Below, in pieces: positions 1 to 8,059 of a stretch of 64,000 nucleotides of DNA. Made by a program: the position numbers and the translations under genes. The first letter of the stretch is position 1, and each line of letters opens with the position of its first letter. A model generated the notes under the pieces. That model was not told the origin of the DNA and searched no databases. It saw only the letters and a program-made list of their open reading frames with translations. The DNA is from Glycomyces amatae (GTDB lineage: Bacteria > Actinomycetota > Actinomycetes > Mycobacteriales > Micromonosporaceae). Location of the stretch: NCBI RefSeq assembly GCF_020991375.1, contig NZ_JAJLQZ010000025.1, forward strand, positions 1-64,000, in the 5' to 3' direction.

Positions 1-640
1 CTTGTTGCGCACCAGACCCCAAAAGGACCCAGCGACTTCGGTATGTGTCGAAGCATGTCCTGACCGATTTTCTACGGGACACCGAAGTGCCCCAAGGAAA
101 AGACAGTCAAAAACAGTACCGATCAACTACCACCAGGACCTAGCCCAGCCAATAGCGATCAGCCCGCACGCTGACCATCCAAACACCCTGTTGAGTTCTC
201 AAACAACACGCCAACAGAAGCAACCATCCATATCAGGATTCGACCTCAGTCGGAGCAACCCGAACAACGTTACTCGTCTCGAACCGCGCTGTCTAACCCG
301 GGTCGATTGACCCTCGTCACAAGCGATTGAGCCTCTATAAAGTCTCAGGTGATCCCCGCGCTTCGATCCGGGCCGCGCCATGGCTTCAAGCCTGTCGCGT
401 ACTTCCGTGATCTCCGGACCGGCTTCGTTTTCCTCGGCCGTTCCGTTCCCCCGCGGGCAGAGACAAATATACACACCCTCGAGGGGGCCGAAACCAGGGG
501 GGTCACCCGAGTTCTGACGATACGCCTGACCTGGGAAGACGTCAAGGAACCCTCAGCGGAGCGGCCTCCGCGCCACGGACCGGACCCTCGCCGCGGACGC
601 TCTGCCGGGGCCCGCTCCGACTGTTAGCCTGCGAGCGAAG
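1..640 (-). other. Probable 5' leader of an rRNA operon lying to the left
   Basis: No protein gene is supported in this stretch; its short open frames lack ribosome binding sites and coding bias. It is clearly less GC-rich than the rest of the window. At 186-210 the minus strand reads TGTTTGAGAACTCAACAGG, which resembles the boxA-like antitermination element found in actinobacterial rRNA leaders and spacers. The inference is that a 16S gene starts left of base 1 on the minus strand and that this is its promoter and leader. TATATT on the minus strand near 465-475 could be a -10 element, but no convincing -35 pair was found. The rRNA itself is outside the window. Confidence 0.5.
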
Positions 641-663
641 GAACTCCGATCAAAGGAGAAGGC

Positions 664-1089
664 ATGTCAGTCACTCGCAATGCACGCACCCGCTGGACCG
701 GCGGACTCCAGGACGGCGGGGGTGTCACCAGCTTCGTGTCGTCCGGCCTGCCGGACACTCCGGTGACCTGGGCGTCGCGCGCGAACGACCCGGAGGGCAA
801 GACCAGCCCCGAGGAGCTCATCGCCGCGGCCCACGCCTCCTGCTACTCCATGGCGCTGTCGGCCGGCCTGGGCAAGGCCGGTTACACCGCGGAGGAGATC
901 GTCACCGAGGCCGGCGTGGACTTCAAGCCGGGCACCGGGATCACCGGCATCGCGCTCACCGTGCGGGCCGTGATCCCCGGGATCGAGAAGGACGAGTTCG
1001 ACCGGCTCGCGGCGGAGACCAAGGACGCCTGCCCCGTGAGCCAGGCGCTCAAGGCGGTCCCGATCTCGCTCGAGGCGACCCTGGGCTAG
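664..1089 (+). CDS. OsmC family peroxiredoxin
   Basis: A 141-residue protein of the OsmC/Ohr superfamily, cytosolic thiol peroxidases that reduce organic hydroperoxides. The two redox cysteines are visible: C60 in the helix segment AAAHASCYSMALS and C123 in DACPVSQALK, with the usual spacing of about 60 residues. The segment SPEELIAAAHASCYSMAL is the family hallmark. Length matches the OsmC subgroup. The ATG at 664 follows AAAGGAG at 653-659, which fixes the start. It is monocistronic: the next gene begins about 200 bases later with its own ribosome binding site. OsmC rather than Ohr is chosen from the spacing and the N-terminal RTRWTGGLQDG segment, but the two are hard to separate by eye. 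Confidence 0.9.
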   Translation: MSVTRNARTRWTGGLQDGGGVTSFVSSGLPDTPVTWASRANDPEGKTSPEELIAAAHASCYSMALSAGLGKAGYTAEEIVTEAGVDFKPGTGITGIALTVRAVIPGIEKDEFDRLAAETKDACPVSQALKAVPISLEATLG

Positions 1090-1294
1090 GGTCCTCAACA
1101 AACGCTGAGAATTTCATATTCACGCACAGTGTGCGCGAAAGCATCGGATGCACCATCCGTGGCCGCAGGGCCACGGTCCGAACGCGGGCGGTCCGTTCGC
1201 GAGCGGCGCGGTGGACGTTGGTTTCGCGCACTTGTTTGTAGCCAGGCCTGCCTGCCCAGTTGCAAACCGATATCGCGAAGAGGAGGGAGTTCTC

Positions 1295-2587
1295 GTGACT
1301 GCTCCTGACAGCACTGGTAGGCGGTTCACCGCCTACACCATCCGGCATCTCGACGAGTTGCTCCAACGAGCGCCGCTGACCGAGGAGCAGCGGCTCCGAA
1401 CGAGGGCCGTGGCGTCGGTCCTCCCGTTCCGTACGAACGCCTACGTGGTCGATGAGCTCATCGACTGGGACCACCCCTTCGACGACCCGATGTTCCGGCT
1501 GGTCTTCCCGCAGGAGGACATGCTTCCGGAGGCGGACGTCGACCACATCGCCGGCCTGCTCAAGGCGGACGCCCCGAGGGCGGAGGTGACGGCCGCCGCC
1601 AACGGGATCCGGTACAAGCTCAACCCCCACCCCGCGGGGCAGCTGGCGCTGAACGTCCCCAAGGCCGGCGCGGAGCCGATCCCCGGGCTCCAGCACAAGT
1701 ACCGCGAGACGGTGCTGTTCTTCCCGCAGCAGGGCCAGACCTGCCACGCGTACTGCACGTACTGCTTCCGCTGGGCGCAGTTCGTGGGGATCGCCGACCT
1801 GAAGATGGCGAACAACGACGTGGACCAGCTGGCCGGCTACGTGCGGGACCACCCCGAGGTGAGCAGTGTGCTGCTGACCGGCGGCGACCCGATGATCATG
1901 GGCGAGCCGGTGCTGCGGCGGTACATCGACCCGCTGCTGGAGATCGACCACGTCGAGTCGATCCGGATCGGGTCGAAGGCGCTGGCCTACTGGCCGCAGC
2001 GGTTCGTGTCGGACCCCGACGCGGACGACACGCTGCGGCTGTTCGAGCGCGTGGTGGCGTCCGGGCGGAACCTGGCGTTCATGGCGCACTTCTCCCATGA
2101 GAAGGAGCTCGAGTCGGAGGTCGTGCGGGAGGCGGTGCGCCGCATCCGGTCCACCGGCGCGGTGATCCGGACGCAGGCGCCGCTGATCCGGACGATCAAC
2201 GACGACGCGGAGCAGTGGGAGGGGATGTGGCGGACCCAGCACAAGCTGGGGATGGTCCCTTACTACATGTTCGTGGAGCGGGACACCGGTCCGCGTGACT
2301 ACTTCTCGGTGCCGCTGTGGCGGGCCTGGGAGATCTACCGCGACGCGTTCAGCCGGGTCTCGGGCCTGTGCCGGACGGTGCGGGGCCCGTCGATGTCGGC
2401 CACGCCGGGCAAGGTCACGGTGGACGGGGTCGTGCAGATCGGCGACGAGAAGGTGTTCGCGCTGCGGATGCTCCAGGCGCGGGACCCCGCGATCGTGGGG
2501 GTTCCGTTCTACGCGAAGTTCGATGAGACCGCCGTGTGGGTGGACGATCTGAAGCCCGCGTTCGCGGACAGGTTCCCGTTCGAGTAG
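1295..2587 (+). CDS. KamA-family radical SAM protein (lysine 2,3-aminomutase-like)
   Basis: A 430-residue radical SAM enzyme related to lysine and glutamate 2,3-aminomutases. The Fe4S4/SAM motif is C150-H-A-Y-C154-T-Y-C157, followed by the SAM-contact segment LLTGGDPM. The GTG start at 1295 is chosen because AGGAGGGAG sits 6 bases upstream; a longer frame back to 1148 has no ribosome binding site and an unlikely leader. In classical KamA the PLP lysine lies in a PGGGGK loop; here the matching loop reads ATPGKV with K373, so a lysine is kept but the glycine loop is not. The protein is far from the lysine cluster and is not its KamA. Substrate unknown. A strong terminator follows. Confidence 0.8.
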   Translation: MTAPDSTGRRFTAYTIRHLDELLQRAPLTEEQRLRTRAVASVLPFRTNAYVVDELIDWDHPFDDPMFRLVFPQEDMLPEADVDHIAGLLKADAPRAEVTAAANGIRYKLNPHPAGQLALNVPKAGAEPIPGLQHKYRETVLFFPQQGQTCHAYCTYCFRWAQFVGIADLKMANNDVDQLAGYVRDHPEVSSVLLTGGDPMIMGEPVLRRYIDPLLEIDHVESIRIGSKALAYWPQRFVSDPDADDTLRLFERVVASGRNLAFMAHFSHEKELESEVVREAVRRIRSTGAVIRTQAPLIRTINDDAEQWEGMWRTQHKLGMVPYYMFVERDTGPRDYFSVPLWRAWEIYRDAFSRVSGLCRTVRGPSMSATPGKVTVDGVVQIGDEKVFALRMLQARDPAIVGVPFYAKFDETAVWVDDLKPAFADRFPFE

Positions 2588-2617
2588 ACCCGTCCTTCGT
2601 CGGCTGGACGTGTCTGT

Positions 2618-2648
2618 GAGCCGGAGCGGCCTCGCGCCGCTCCGGCTC
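2618..2648. terminator. Terminator hairpin between convergent genes
   Basis: A perfect 13-bp stem, GAGCCGGAGCGGC pairing with GCCGCTCCGGCTC around a 5-base loop. It lies between the end of the KamA-like gene (2587) and the end of the quinone reductase (2657), so it can serve both. Confidence 0.8.
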
Positions 2649-2656
2649 TTCGCGTG

Positions 2657-3400
2657 TCAGGCGGTGTGGAGGGCGAAGCCGGTGGTGCCTTCGGGTTCGA
2701 GGCCGGGCTTGAGGCGCTTGTGCTCGTCGTAGTCGTCGGTCTGCCTGCGGTAGGCGATCGGTTCGGTCTCGGCGAGGGTCTCGAGGCGTTCTTTGAGCTG
2801 TTTGACCGTGTCGGCGTAGTCGGACTGCCAGCCGGCGCCGGTGATCACCGTCGGCGGGAGGACCTGCATGCCGGTGTAGAAGAGGACGCCGTGCTGGATC
2901 GGGAAGAGCAGGTCGTTGATGTCGCCGTTGACGCCGCGGTCGGAGAGGTGGGCATCGGCGGCGCCGGTGGTCACGACGATCATGGCGCGTTTGCCGGCGA
3001 GGACGCCGTCGCCGTAGCGCTTCCAGGTCCGGGAGGAGCCGTAGCCGAAGCCGTGGGTGAAGACCCGGTCCATCCAGCCCTTCATGATGGCGGGGACGGT
3101 GAACCACCAGAGGGGGAACTGGAGGATGACGGCGTCGGCGGCGAGGAGGCGTTCCTGCTCGGCCTTGATGTCGGAGGCCAGGGTGCCCTTCTCCCACGCC
3201 TCGGCCGTGGCGGCCATGAAGTGCTCGTTCTCGGTGGGGCCGAAGTCGTCGAAGTCGGCGACGGCCTTCCAGTTCATGGCGTAGAGGTCGGAGACGGTGA
3301 CGGTGTGGCCGAGGCCTTCGAGGGTGCCGACGGCTTCGTCGCGCAGGGCGGCGTTGAACGAGGCGCGGTGGGGGTGGGCGTAGACGATGTGGATGTTCAT
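2657..3400 (-). CDS. NAD(P)H dehydrogenase (quinone), flavodoxin fold
   Basis: A protein of about 247 residues of the NQO1/MdaB-like family: FMN or FAD dependent two-electron reductases of quinones and other electrophiles. The N-terminal strand and flavin-binding loop (IHIVYAHPHRASFNAAL) and the segment FPLWWFTVPAIMKGWMDRVF, which packs against the isoalloxazine ring, are both typical. An alternative start three codons upstream at 3409 exists; neither start has a clear Shine-Dalgarno. The gene is divergent from the XRE regulator at 3529 with a palindrome between them, so that regulator probably controls it, as is common for quinone reductases and their divergent regulators. Confidence 0.85.
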   Translation of the reverse strand: MNIHIVYAHPHRASFNAALRDEAVGTLEGLGHTVTVSDLYAMNWKAVADFDDFGPTENEHFMAATAEAWEKGTLASDIKAEQERLLAADAVILQFPLWWFTVPAIMKGWMDRVFTHGFGYGSSRTWKRYGDGVLAGKRAMIVVTTGAADAHLSDRGVNGDINDLLFPIQHGVLFYTGMQVLPPTVITGAGWQSDYADTVKQLKERLETLAETEPIAYRRQTDDYDEHKRLKPGLEPEGTTGFALHTA

Positions 3401-3453
3401 GCGGACCATCGTGCGGCGGATGCGCGGGGGCTGCCAGACGTCTGTTCGACCTG

Positions 3454-3467
3454 GGGTCGTTCGACCC
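3454..3467. promoter_or_regulatory. Candidate operator in the quinone reductase/XRE divergent region
   Basis: GGGTCGTTCGACCC is a perfect 14-bp palindrome in the 128-bp divergent intergenic region. Similar half-sites (TTCGAC) lie just upstream. It is a plausible site for the adjacent helix-turn-helix regulator; no binding data exist. Confidence 0.4.
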
Positions 3468-3528
3468 TAGGACTGACAGACCTAGGCATCGGGGCTTCGC
3501 GGCGGCGATACTTGCCGCGGAGGTTCGA

Positions 3529-4383
3529 GTGATGTCATCTGATGCGACCGGGGTCCACAGGCTCGAGGACGTCGTGGACTTGGGGAAGTTCCTACAGGCG
3601 CGGCGCGCTCGCGTGAACCCGGCCGAGGTGGGGTTGCCCGACAACGACCGGCGGCGGGTGCCGGGGCTGCGCCGGGAGGAGCTGGCGCTGCTGGCCGGGG
3701 TGAGCGTGGACTACTACACGCGCCTGGAGCAGGGGCGGGCGAAGCGGCCGTCGGAGCAGGTGCTGGACGCGGTGGCGCGGGCGCTGCGGTTGGACGAGAC
3801 GACGCGGGCGCATCTGCACCGGCTGGCGGGGAACGTGCGGCTGGGTCCGCGGCGGATCGGCGCCAAGGTGCGGCCGTCGCTGGAGACGATGCTGGCCGCG
3901 GTGGAGCACTTCCCGGCGCTGATCATGAACCACCGGCAGGACGTGCTGGCCTCGAACCGGCTGGCGCGTCTGCTGTACGGCGGGTTCGGGTGGGATCTGG
4001 AGTGCGGGCCGAACTTCGTGCGGATGCTGTTCGACGAGGACACGCACCCGTTCTTCCCGGACTGGGAGACGGTGTGCGCGCCGGAGGCGGTGGCGCAGCT
4101 GCGGAAGATGTCGGCGCTGTTCCCCGACGATCCGGAGCTGGTGGCGCTGATCGGCGGGCTGTCGGTGGAGCACCGGTACTTCGCGGAGCTGTGGGCGCGG
4201 GCCGAGGTGATGGACTGCAACATCGGGACGGTGCGGTTCGACCATCCGATGGTGGGTCCGTTCGAGCTGTACAAGGACCAGTTCCGGGTGGCCGACGGGT
4301 CGGGCCAGATGCTGGTGACGCTGACGGCGGCGCCGGGGACGGACGGGTACGAGAAGCTGGCGCTGCTGGGGGCGGGCGGGTAG
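3529..4383 (+). CDS. XRE-family regulator, MmyB-like
   Basis: A 284-residue DNA-binding protein. An XRE helix-turn-helix occupies about residues 20-80 (REELALLAGVSVDYYTRLEQG is the recognition part), followed by the MmyB-like ligand-binding domain that is common in actinobacterial regulators (around residues 105-275, with LIMNHRQDVLASNRLAR). The GTG at 3529 follows GGAGG with a 5-base spacer; an ATG directly follows it at 3532. Divergent from the quinone reductase, which is its likely target. The ligand is unknown, although a fatty acid or quinone-like molecule would fit the family. Confidence 0.88.
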   Translation: MMSSDATGVHRLEDVVDLGKFLQARRARVNPAEVGLPDNDRRRVPGLRREELALLAGVSVDYYTRLEQGRAKRPSEQVLDAVARALRLDETTRAHLHRLAGNVRLGPRRIGAKVRPSLETMLAAVEHFPALIMNHRQDVLASNRLARLLYGGFGWDLECGPNFVRMLFDEDTHPFFPDWETVCAPEAVAQLRKMSALFPDDPELVALIGGLSVEHRYFAELWARAEVMDCNIGTVRFDHPMVGPFELYKDQFRVADGSGQMLVTLTAAPGTDGYEKLALLGAGG

Positions 4384-4404
4384 CCTCCCGCCCCCGGCGG
4401 CGCG

Positions 4405-5289
4405 TCAGGCGATGGGCAGCTGGTCGGCGACGCTGATCCAGTCGGCGGTGCCGCGGCCGGTGGCGGCGAGCTCGTCGAGGTGCCGCATGAGCGGTTCGAG
4501 GAGGTCCGCGCCGACCCCCTGCTCGCGGGCGGCCGTGATGAGCGCTCCGACCGCGGCCCGGGCGAAGTCGACGTCCTGGCCGCGGGCGGGGTCGTGGTCG
4601 CCGCTGTTGTGGGCGGCTCTGTCGAGTTCGGCGCCGAAGCGGCCCAGGTGCGGCAGGATCGCGCCGAGCCAGCCGCCGACCTCGCCGGCGGTGTCGGCCG
4701 CGGTGGCGCCGACGGTGCGCATCATGGCGACGGCCTGGAAGAGCCCGCCGAACATCTGGTACATCGCGGTCAGGAGCGCCATGTCCTTGAGCGAGGCGAG
4801 TCCGGCGTCCTCCCCCTGGTAGTCGGCGGCGCCGAGGGTCTCCAGCAGGGCGCGGGCGGTGTCGTAGGCGGACCGGTCCCCGGAGTAGAGGAGCCGGGAG
4901 GCGGGGGTGCCGATCATGTCCGGGGTCGCCATGATCGCGCCGTCGAGGTAGGTCAGGCCGTGCTCGGCGGCCCAGGCGGCGGTGGCGCGGGCCTGGTTGG
5001 GCGTGGTCGTGGTGAGGTTGACCAGGGTCCGGCCCTTGAGTTCGGCGGCGACCGGTTCGAGGTGCTCGCGGACGCTGGCGTGGTCGAAGAGGACGACCAG
5101 GACGACGTCGGCGGCGGTGACGGCTTCGGCGACCGTGGCGGCGGCGCGGGATCCGGCTTCGGCGTGGGGTTCGGTCTTGGCGGCGGTGCGGTTCCACACG
5201 ACGGTGGCGTGGCCGGTGTCGCGGAGGCAGGCGGTGATGGCGGAGCCCATGGCGCCGAGGCCGAGGACTGCTGCGGTCGGGTTCGTCAT
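4405..5289 (-). CDS. Imine-reductase-type NAD(P)-dependent dehydrogenase
   Basis: A 294-residue protein of the 6-phosphogluconate/beta-hydroxyacid dehydrogenase superfamily. The Rossmann loop is VLGLGAMGSA at about residues 8-17, followed by VVWNRTAAK, where R favours NADPH. Segments NLTTTTPNQARATAAWA and DGAIMATPDMIGTP match the imine reductase subfamily, which reduces cyclic imines. The second half should form the helical dimerisation domain. The ATG at 5289 is preceded by TAAGGAACC; the TAA there ends a relic reading frame. It lies in the same direction as, and downstream of, a second paralogue and the relic of a third, all divergent from an HxlR regulator. The natural substrate is not known. 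Confidence 0.85.
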   Translation of the reverse strand: MTNPTAAVLGLGAMGSAITACLRDTGHATVVWNRTAAKTEPHAEAGSRAAATVAEAVTAADVVLVVLFDHASVREHLEPVAAELKGRTLVNLTTTTPNQARATAAWAAEHGLTYLDGAIMATPDMIGTPASRLLYSGDRSAYDTARALLETLGAADYQGEDAGLASLKDMALLTAMYQMFGGLFQAVAMMRTVGATAADTAGEVGGWLGAILPHLGRFGAELDRAAHNSGDHDPARGQDVDFARAAVGALITAAREQGVGADLLEPLMRHLDELAATGRGTADWISVADQLPIA

Positions 5290-5300
5290 GACGTGGTTCC

Positions 5301-5418
5301 TTACGGGTTGATGGTGAGTCGGTCGATGATGCGGTTCCAGACGGTCGTCGCATAACCGCGCCGGCGCAGGCGCGCGGCGATCGCCGAGGCCGAGGACGGT
5401 GAGGCTGCCTTGCGGCAT
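5301..5418 (-). pseudogene. Relic of a third imine reductase N-terminus
   Basis: The minus strand opens with ATG at 5418 behind TAGGAGCAC and reads MPQGSLTVLGLG, the Rossmann start of an imine reductase. One base further on, a second frame continues IAARLRRRGYATTVWNR and then ends at TAA (5303-5301) just before the next gene. Joined, the two pieces align with VLGLGAMGSAITACLRDTGH and ATVVWNR of the intact neighbour, with about five residues (AMGSA) lost and a frameshift. So only the first 40 codons of a third paralogue remain, squeezed between the two intact copies. It still carries its ribosome binding site and may be translated as a short junk peptide. Confidence 0.75.
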
Positions 5419-5427
5419 GGCGTGCTC

Positions 5428-6294
5428 CTATGCGGCGTCGCCGCGGAAGACGCGGTAGACCGGGACGGTCTCCCCGGCCTTCTCGCTGGCGTCGAGCGCG
5501 CGCTGGTAGTAGTCCTGGATGGTCCTGGTGAGGGCGGCGTCCACCCCCGCGTCCTCGCTGGCGTCGATGACGTGCTGGGCGCCGGCGTGCATCATCCTGA
5601 GGCTCGCGAGGTCGTCCCAGCCGCCCTGCTTGGCGGCTCCGGCGAAGTAGCGGGTGAAGTCGCGCCGGCTGCCGGCGTCGTCCTCGCTGAGCGCGACGAA
5701 CGTGTCGATGTCGCCGCCGGAGCGCTCGATCATGGCCAGCGCCTGCTGGAGGGAGGCGAGGTAGGCGTGGAACATGGCGAGCTCCGCCTGGTAGTACAGC
5801 TGGGCGAGCCCGTAGTCGGCGCCGAGGTACTCGTTCGCGCAGAGCAGTTCGAGCAGGGGGCGGAGGGACTCGTGGAGGTCCCGGGGGCCGCTGACGTACA
5901 GGTGCGACGCGGGGTGCCGGATGTCGTCGCTCTGGGTCATGTAGGCGCCGGTGAGGAAGCGGGCGCCGCGGTCGAGGACCCATCCGGCGCCCTTGGCGGT
6001 GTTGGCCGGGGAGTCGGAGGAGAGGTTGACGACGGTCCTGCCGGCGAGGTCGCCCTGCTCGAGGACGCCGTACATGGCGTCGTAGTGGATGAGGGAGAGC
6101 AGGATCGTGTCGTTGGCGGCGATGGCCTCGGCGGCGGTGGCGGCGGGCCTGGCGCCGAGTTCGGCGAGGGCCTCGGTCTTGCCGGGGCTGCGGTTCCAGA
6201 CGGTGACGTCGACGCCGGCCTCCAGGAGGACGCGGGCGGTGGCGCGGCCCATGGGGCCGAGCCCCATGACGGTGACGGACTTGTGATCGGACAT
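5428..6294 (-). CDS. Imine-reductase-type NAD(P)-dependent dehydrogenase, second copy
   Basis: A 288-residue paralogue of the protein at 4405-5289. The nucleotide loop is VMGLGPMGRA, then VTVWNRSPGK; NLSSDSPANTAKGAGWVLDR and GAYMTQSDDIRHP are the counterparts of the imine reductase signature, although more diverged than in the first copy. The ATG at 6294 follows AAGGGGCGCAAC; longer frames upstream lack a ribosome binding site. It is the first gene of the small operon with the relic and the first-listed copy, and diverges from the HxlR regulator. A short-chain imine or hydroxyacid substrate is possible; the assignment is to the family only. Confidence 0.83.
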   Translation of the reverse strand: MSDHKSVTVMGLGPMGRATARVLLEAGVDVTVWNRSPGKTEALAELGARPAATAAEAIAANDTILLSLIHYDAMYGVLEQGDLAGRTVVNLSSDSPANTAKGAGWVLDRGARFLTGAYMTQSDDIRHPASHLYVSGPRDLHESLRPLLELLCANEYLGADYGLAQLYYQAELAMFHAYLASLQQALAMIERSGGDIDTFVALSEDDAGSRRDFTRYFAGAAKQGGWDDLASLRMMHAGAQHVIDASEDAGVDAALTRTIQDYYQRALDASEKAGETVPVYRVFRGDAA

Positions 6295-6378
6295 GTTGCG
6301 CCCCTTAGGAAGTGGTGGGTTCTTGGTCGCCTCGGCGGTCTCCATGGTCGGTCGCCGCGGGTAGGCTTCGCAAGACCG

Positions 6379-6390
6379 CACCTCCAGGTG
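6379..6390. promoter_or_regulatory. Candidate HxlR operator
   Basis: CACCTCCAGGTG is a perfect inverted repeat (5-bp arms, 2-bp spacer), and GCAA/TTGC extend it imperfectly on both sides. It sits in the 140-bp region between the dehydrogenase operon and the HxlR gene, which is where such a regulator normally binds. Confidence 0.4.
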
Positions 6391-6434
6391 GGGTTGCTTA
6401 CGTCGAGGTTCGGAATATGGCCGGGAGGGGTCCG

Positions 6435-6788
6435 ATGCAGGCAGCGAGTGACGTAGATCAAACCTGCGGCATGTCGATCGCGATCGACGTCGTCGGCGGG
6501 AAGTGGAAGATGCACCTGATGTGGGTGCTCGCCGAGGGGCCGGTCCGGTTCGGGCGGATCAGGCGCAAGCTCGACGGGGTGAGCGAGAAGGTGCTCGCGG
6601 AGAACCTGCGGCAGCTGGAGGCGAGCGGGATCGTGCACCGGGAGCTGTACGCGGAGGTGCCGCCGCGCGTGGAGTACTCGCTGACGCCGCTGGGCGTGTC
6701 GCTGAGCGAGGCGCTCGAGCCGCTGGAGGTGTGGGGGGACGCGAACCGCGACGCGCTGGCGCCGCGGTCCGGTGTCGCCGCCTGCTAG
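6435..6788 (+). CDS. HxlR-family winged-helix regulator
   Basis: A 117-residue transcription factor with the HxlR/DUF24 winged helix: DVVGGKWKMHLMWVLAEGPVR, then a recognition helix region around VSEKVLAENLRQLEASGIV, and the wing YAEVPPRVEYSLTPLG. C14, early in QTCGMSIAIDVVGGKW, is at the position of the conserved N-terminal cysteine that senses electrophiles or oxidants in this family. The ATG at 6435 is preferred over the one at 6417 because GGGAGGGG lies 6 bases before it. Divergent from the imine reductase operon, which it probably controls. Confidence 0.9.
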   Translation: MQAASDVDQTCGMSIAIDVVGGKWKMHLMWVLAEGPVRFGRIRRKLDGVSEKVLAENLRQLEASGIVHRELYAEVPPRVEYSLTPLGVSLSEALEPLEVWGDANRDALAPRSGVAAC

Positions 6789-6795
6789 AGGCGGC

Positions 6796-7335
6796 TCAGA
6801 TCGGGGGCGCCTCGCGGCGGCGGTACTCCCCGCCGTCGTCGGTGCGTTCGAGGAGGAGCTCGTCGATCATGTCGCGGCGCAGCTGGAGCGGGTCGTCGTA
6901 CTCGGCCGCCAGCGCCTCGGTGATCTCGCGCTCGGTGTAGACGCGGTCGAACGCGAAGAGGCGCCCGGCGAGGTCCTTGAGCAGCGCGACGCGGGTGCGG
7001 CGGTTGACCGGGCGGGCGCTGATGCGGCCGTTCGAGTACAGCTGGGCGATCTCGGGGGCGACGCCGGGGGGCGCGTCGGGCCTGGCGGCGCGGGCGGCCG
7101 CGGCGGCGTCGCGGAACGCGTCGGGGGCGGCGCGGACCCTGCCGTCCTCGCGGACCACCAGGCCCGCCTCGAACAGGCGCATGAGGGCGCGTTCGGCGCG
7201 GGGGTGGCGGGCGTTCAGCTCGGCGACGCCGAGCCCCGGGTCGGCGAGGACGATCTCGGCGAAGACCCGGAGCCGCTCGGGGTCGGCGAGGGCTTTGACG
7301 ATGGCGTGGCTCGGTTCTGCGGAAGCTGCTGGCAT
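6796..7335 (-). CDS. DUF2087 helix-turn-helix protein
   Basis: A 179-residue protein. The N-terminal third (KALADPERLRVFAEIV) looks like an ArsR/winged-helix DNA-binding domain. The C-terminal segment from about residue 122 (LAGRLFAFDRVYTEREITEA, then RRDMIDELLLERTDDGGEYRR) is the DUF2087 domain, also found in some metalloregulators. No metal-binding cysteines are present. It ends 8 bases from the end of the convergent HxlR gene. Role unknown; a DNA-binding regulator is likely. Confidence 0.8.
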   Translation of the reverse strand: MPAASAEPSHAIVKALADPERLRVFAEIVLADPGLGVAELNARHPRAERALMRLFEAGLVVREDGRVRAAPDAFRDAAAAARAARPDAPPGVAPEIAQLYSNGRISARPVNRRTRVALLKDLAGRLFAFDRVYTEREITEALAAEYDDPLQLRRDMIDELLLERTDDGGEYRRREAPPI

Positions 7336-7375
7336 CCGGACAGACTGGTGCAGCCGGGCCGGGCGGTCAACGGGT

Positions 7376-8050
7376 TTAGGCGTCGGCGAGGGTGCGCAGG
7401 TAGGCGAGGTCGACGCCTTCGAGCGTGTCCAGGCGCAGGACCTCGAGGTCGGCGGGCAGTTCGACCTCGCTGGGGACGGCGAGGGTGACCGCGCCCGAGG
7501 CGAGGCCCGAGCCGACGCCGGAGACCGAGTCCTCGACGACGACCGAGCGCCTGATGTCGACGCCGAGCTTCTCTGCGGCGGTCTGGTAGGGCTCGGGGTG
7601 GGGTTTGCGCTGGTCGACCTCGTCGCCGCAGATGGTGATGTCGAAGTTGCCGGGGCCGAGCTGGTCGATGATGATCTCGGCCAGTTCGCGCGGGGTCGAG
7701 GTGACCAGGGCGGTGGGGACGTCGGCTGCGCGGGCCTCGAGGAGGAGCTCCTGCGCGCCGGGCTTCCAGTCGACGCCCTCGGCGAAGAGCTCCTTCATGC
7801 GCCTGCGCAGCCACAGCAGCCGCGCGGGGGCCTCGCTGAGGGGGAGGCCGAGGCTCTCGAGGAGCATGAGGACCGAGGCGTCCTCGTTGGTGCCGACCAT
7901 GCGGGCGCGGACGGCCGGGTCGAGCCTGCCGCCGAGGAGTTCGGCGAGCTCCTCGATGCCGGTGTCCCAGACCCGCTCGGAGTCGACGAGGGTGCCGTCC
8001 ATGTCGAAGAGCACGGCTTGCGGGAACGCAGGCGTAGGTCGATCAGTCAC
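7376..8050 (-). CDS. HAD superfamily hydrolase, subfamily IA
   Basis: A 224-residue phosphatase or phosphomutase of the beta-phosphoglucomutase-like group. Motif I is FDMDGTLVDS (residues 15-24, nucleophile D16 and general acid D18), motif II is ALVTSTPR, motif III is the lysine in QRKPHPEPY, and motif IV is VVEDSVSGV. A helical cap between motifs I and II fits subfamily IA. Substrate cannot be read from the sequence; sugar phosphates are usual. It lies upstream of the DUF2087 gene in the same direction but with its own spacing. Confidence 0.88.
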   Translation of the reverse strand: MTDRPTPAFPQAVLFDMDGTLVDSERVWDTGIEELAELLGGRLDPAVRARMVGTNEDASVLMLLESLGLPLSEAPARLLWLRRRMKELFAEGVDWKPGAQELLLEARAADVPTALVTSTPRELAEIIIDQLGPGNFDITICGDEVDQRKPHPEPYQTAAEKLGVDIRRSVVVEDSVSGVGSGLASGAVTLAVPSEVELPADLEVLRLDTLEGVDLAYLRTLADA

Positions 8051-8059
8051 GCCGTCAAC

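Noticed and set aside
2-310. A 102-codon plus-strand frame in the first 310 bases
   Set aside because: No ribosome binding site, no codon bias, and it overlaps the likely rRNA leader on the other strand.
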